A stretch of 64,000 bases of DNA from Sphaerolaimus hirsutus (taxonomy: Eukaryota; Nematoda; Chromadorea; Monhysterida; Sphaerolaimidae): contig OZ038454.1 in the NCBI GenBank assembly GCA_964036195.1, forward strand, positions 27,018,315-27,082,314, in the 5' to 3' direction. Below the pieces are notes generated by a model. That model did no database searches and was not told the origin of the DNA. It was given only the letters and a program-made list of their open reading frames with translations. This document shows positions 63,513-64,000 of the stretch, piece by piece (positions within the stretch are counted from its first letter, which is position 1; the number at the start of each line of letters is the position of its first letter). The position numbers and the translations under genes are program-made.

Positions 63513-63718
63513 GCTGGCGCCATTTTGGCGCTTTTTTAGAGCAGGGCGCCAGGCGCCAAGGGCGCCACGGAAAAAGGACGCCAAGCGCCAAGGGCGCCAT
63601 GGCGCCTTTCGGAAAGTGGGCGCCACAGAAAAAGGGCGCCAAGCGCCAATGGCGCCATGGCGCGGCGCCCTTTGGCGCCCTCAAATGACGCCTGCGCCAT
63701 GGCGCCATTCCATCACTA
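63513..63718. repeat. Family D GGCGCC foldback
   Basis: CTGGCGCCATTTTGGCGC to GGCGCCATTCCATCACTA, self-complementary blocks throughout. Confidence 0.7.
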
Positions 63719-63807
63719 ATCAGAATGCTCGCGACCGGGCATTTACAATTCTATATGACTCTGGTGATGTTGCAGTGCAATGCAAACTTTTGAATGTTTT
63801 TTTCGAT

Positions 63808-63911
63808 TACCGTATATACACGAATAATCCCCCCGGGGTATAATTTTTTCGTCGACTTTTTTGATGGGGGAACGATTCGAGGGGGGGGGGATTTTTCAAG
63901 GGGGAAACAGG
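63808..63911. mobile_element. Truncated CCGTAT-type MITE
   Basis: TACCGTATATACACGAATAA with C and G runs. The right end is replaced by the BEL fragment. Confidence 0.55.
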
Positions 63912-64000
63912 GTGCAACAGGGAAAGCCACAGCAACCACCAGCAGTCTGGTGATTGGAATGCTGTGCATGGTGTTGATGCTGACAGGCATGTCAGAGTCA
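63912..64000 (+). pseudogene. Fragment of a second BEL/Pao copy, start of env region
   Basis: 89 bases identical by eye to 56921-57009 of the BEL element, covering the segment that leads into the envelope signal peptide (GMLCMVLMLTGMSES). It continues beyond the window, so its extent is unknown. Confidence 0.9.

Overview
This window is repeat-dense metazoan nuclear DNA. No host gene, rRNA or tRNA gene could be supported. Ty3/Gypsy and BEL/Pao retrotransposons, a LINE, several hAT-type elements with 8-bp target duplications and many TA-flanked MITEs point to an invertebrate. The BEL polymerase motif YVDN and the captured viral-type envelopes would suit a nematode or other ecdysozoan, but this is a weak inference.

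Layout. At 1-5089 (minus strand) lies the 5' half of a non-LTR retrotransposon. Its ORF1 appears to be split by introns, carries an SGNH (GDSL-type) esterase and ends in an RGG-rich tail. ORF2 starts 8 bases later with an AP-type endonuclease and runs off the left edge. From 5.1 to 27.9 kb there is a mosaic of foldbacks, TA-flanked MITEs with C/G homopolymer ends, hAT elements and one hAT transposase relic, interrupted by a 200-N gap at 10980-11179.

From 27972 to 46018 there is an 18-kb, recently inserted Ty3/Gypsy element on the minus strand. It has 1.93-kb LTRs with three differences noticed between them and a 4-bp target duplication. Reading 5' to 3' on the minus strand it encodes gag, an envelope glycoprotein, protease, RT, RNase H and integrase, followed by a separate 1334-residue UPF1-like superfamily 1 helicase. 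The helicase inside an LTR retrotransposon, and the envelope placed between gag and protease, are the main discoveries here.

From 47368 to 60822 there is a 13.5-kb BEL/Pao element on the plus strand with 1287-bp LTRs, an ATATG target duplication and one 2900-codon gag-pol-env ORF. Its 5' LTR is followed by a 903-bp partial LTR duplication joined through four bases of the primer-binding site. This element is the innermost layer of a nest: MITE, then a 250-bp repeat, then a hAT element, then BEL. The right end holds more MITEs, GGCGCC foldbacks and a fragment of a second BEL copy that begins just before its env gene.

The coding content is selfish: two envelope-bearing LTR elements with related envelopes, a LINE and DNA transposons. 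The two LTR elements look young from their near-identical LTRs and long open frames. The Gypsy pol frame is broken at one T homopolymer.
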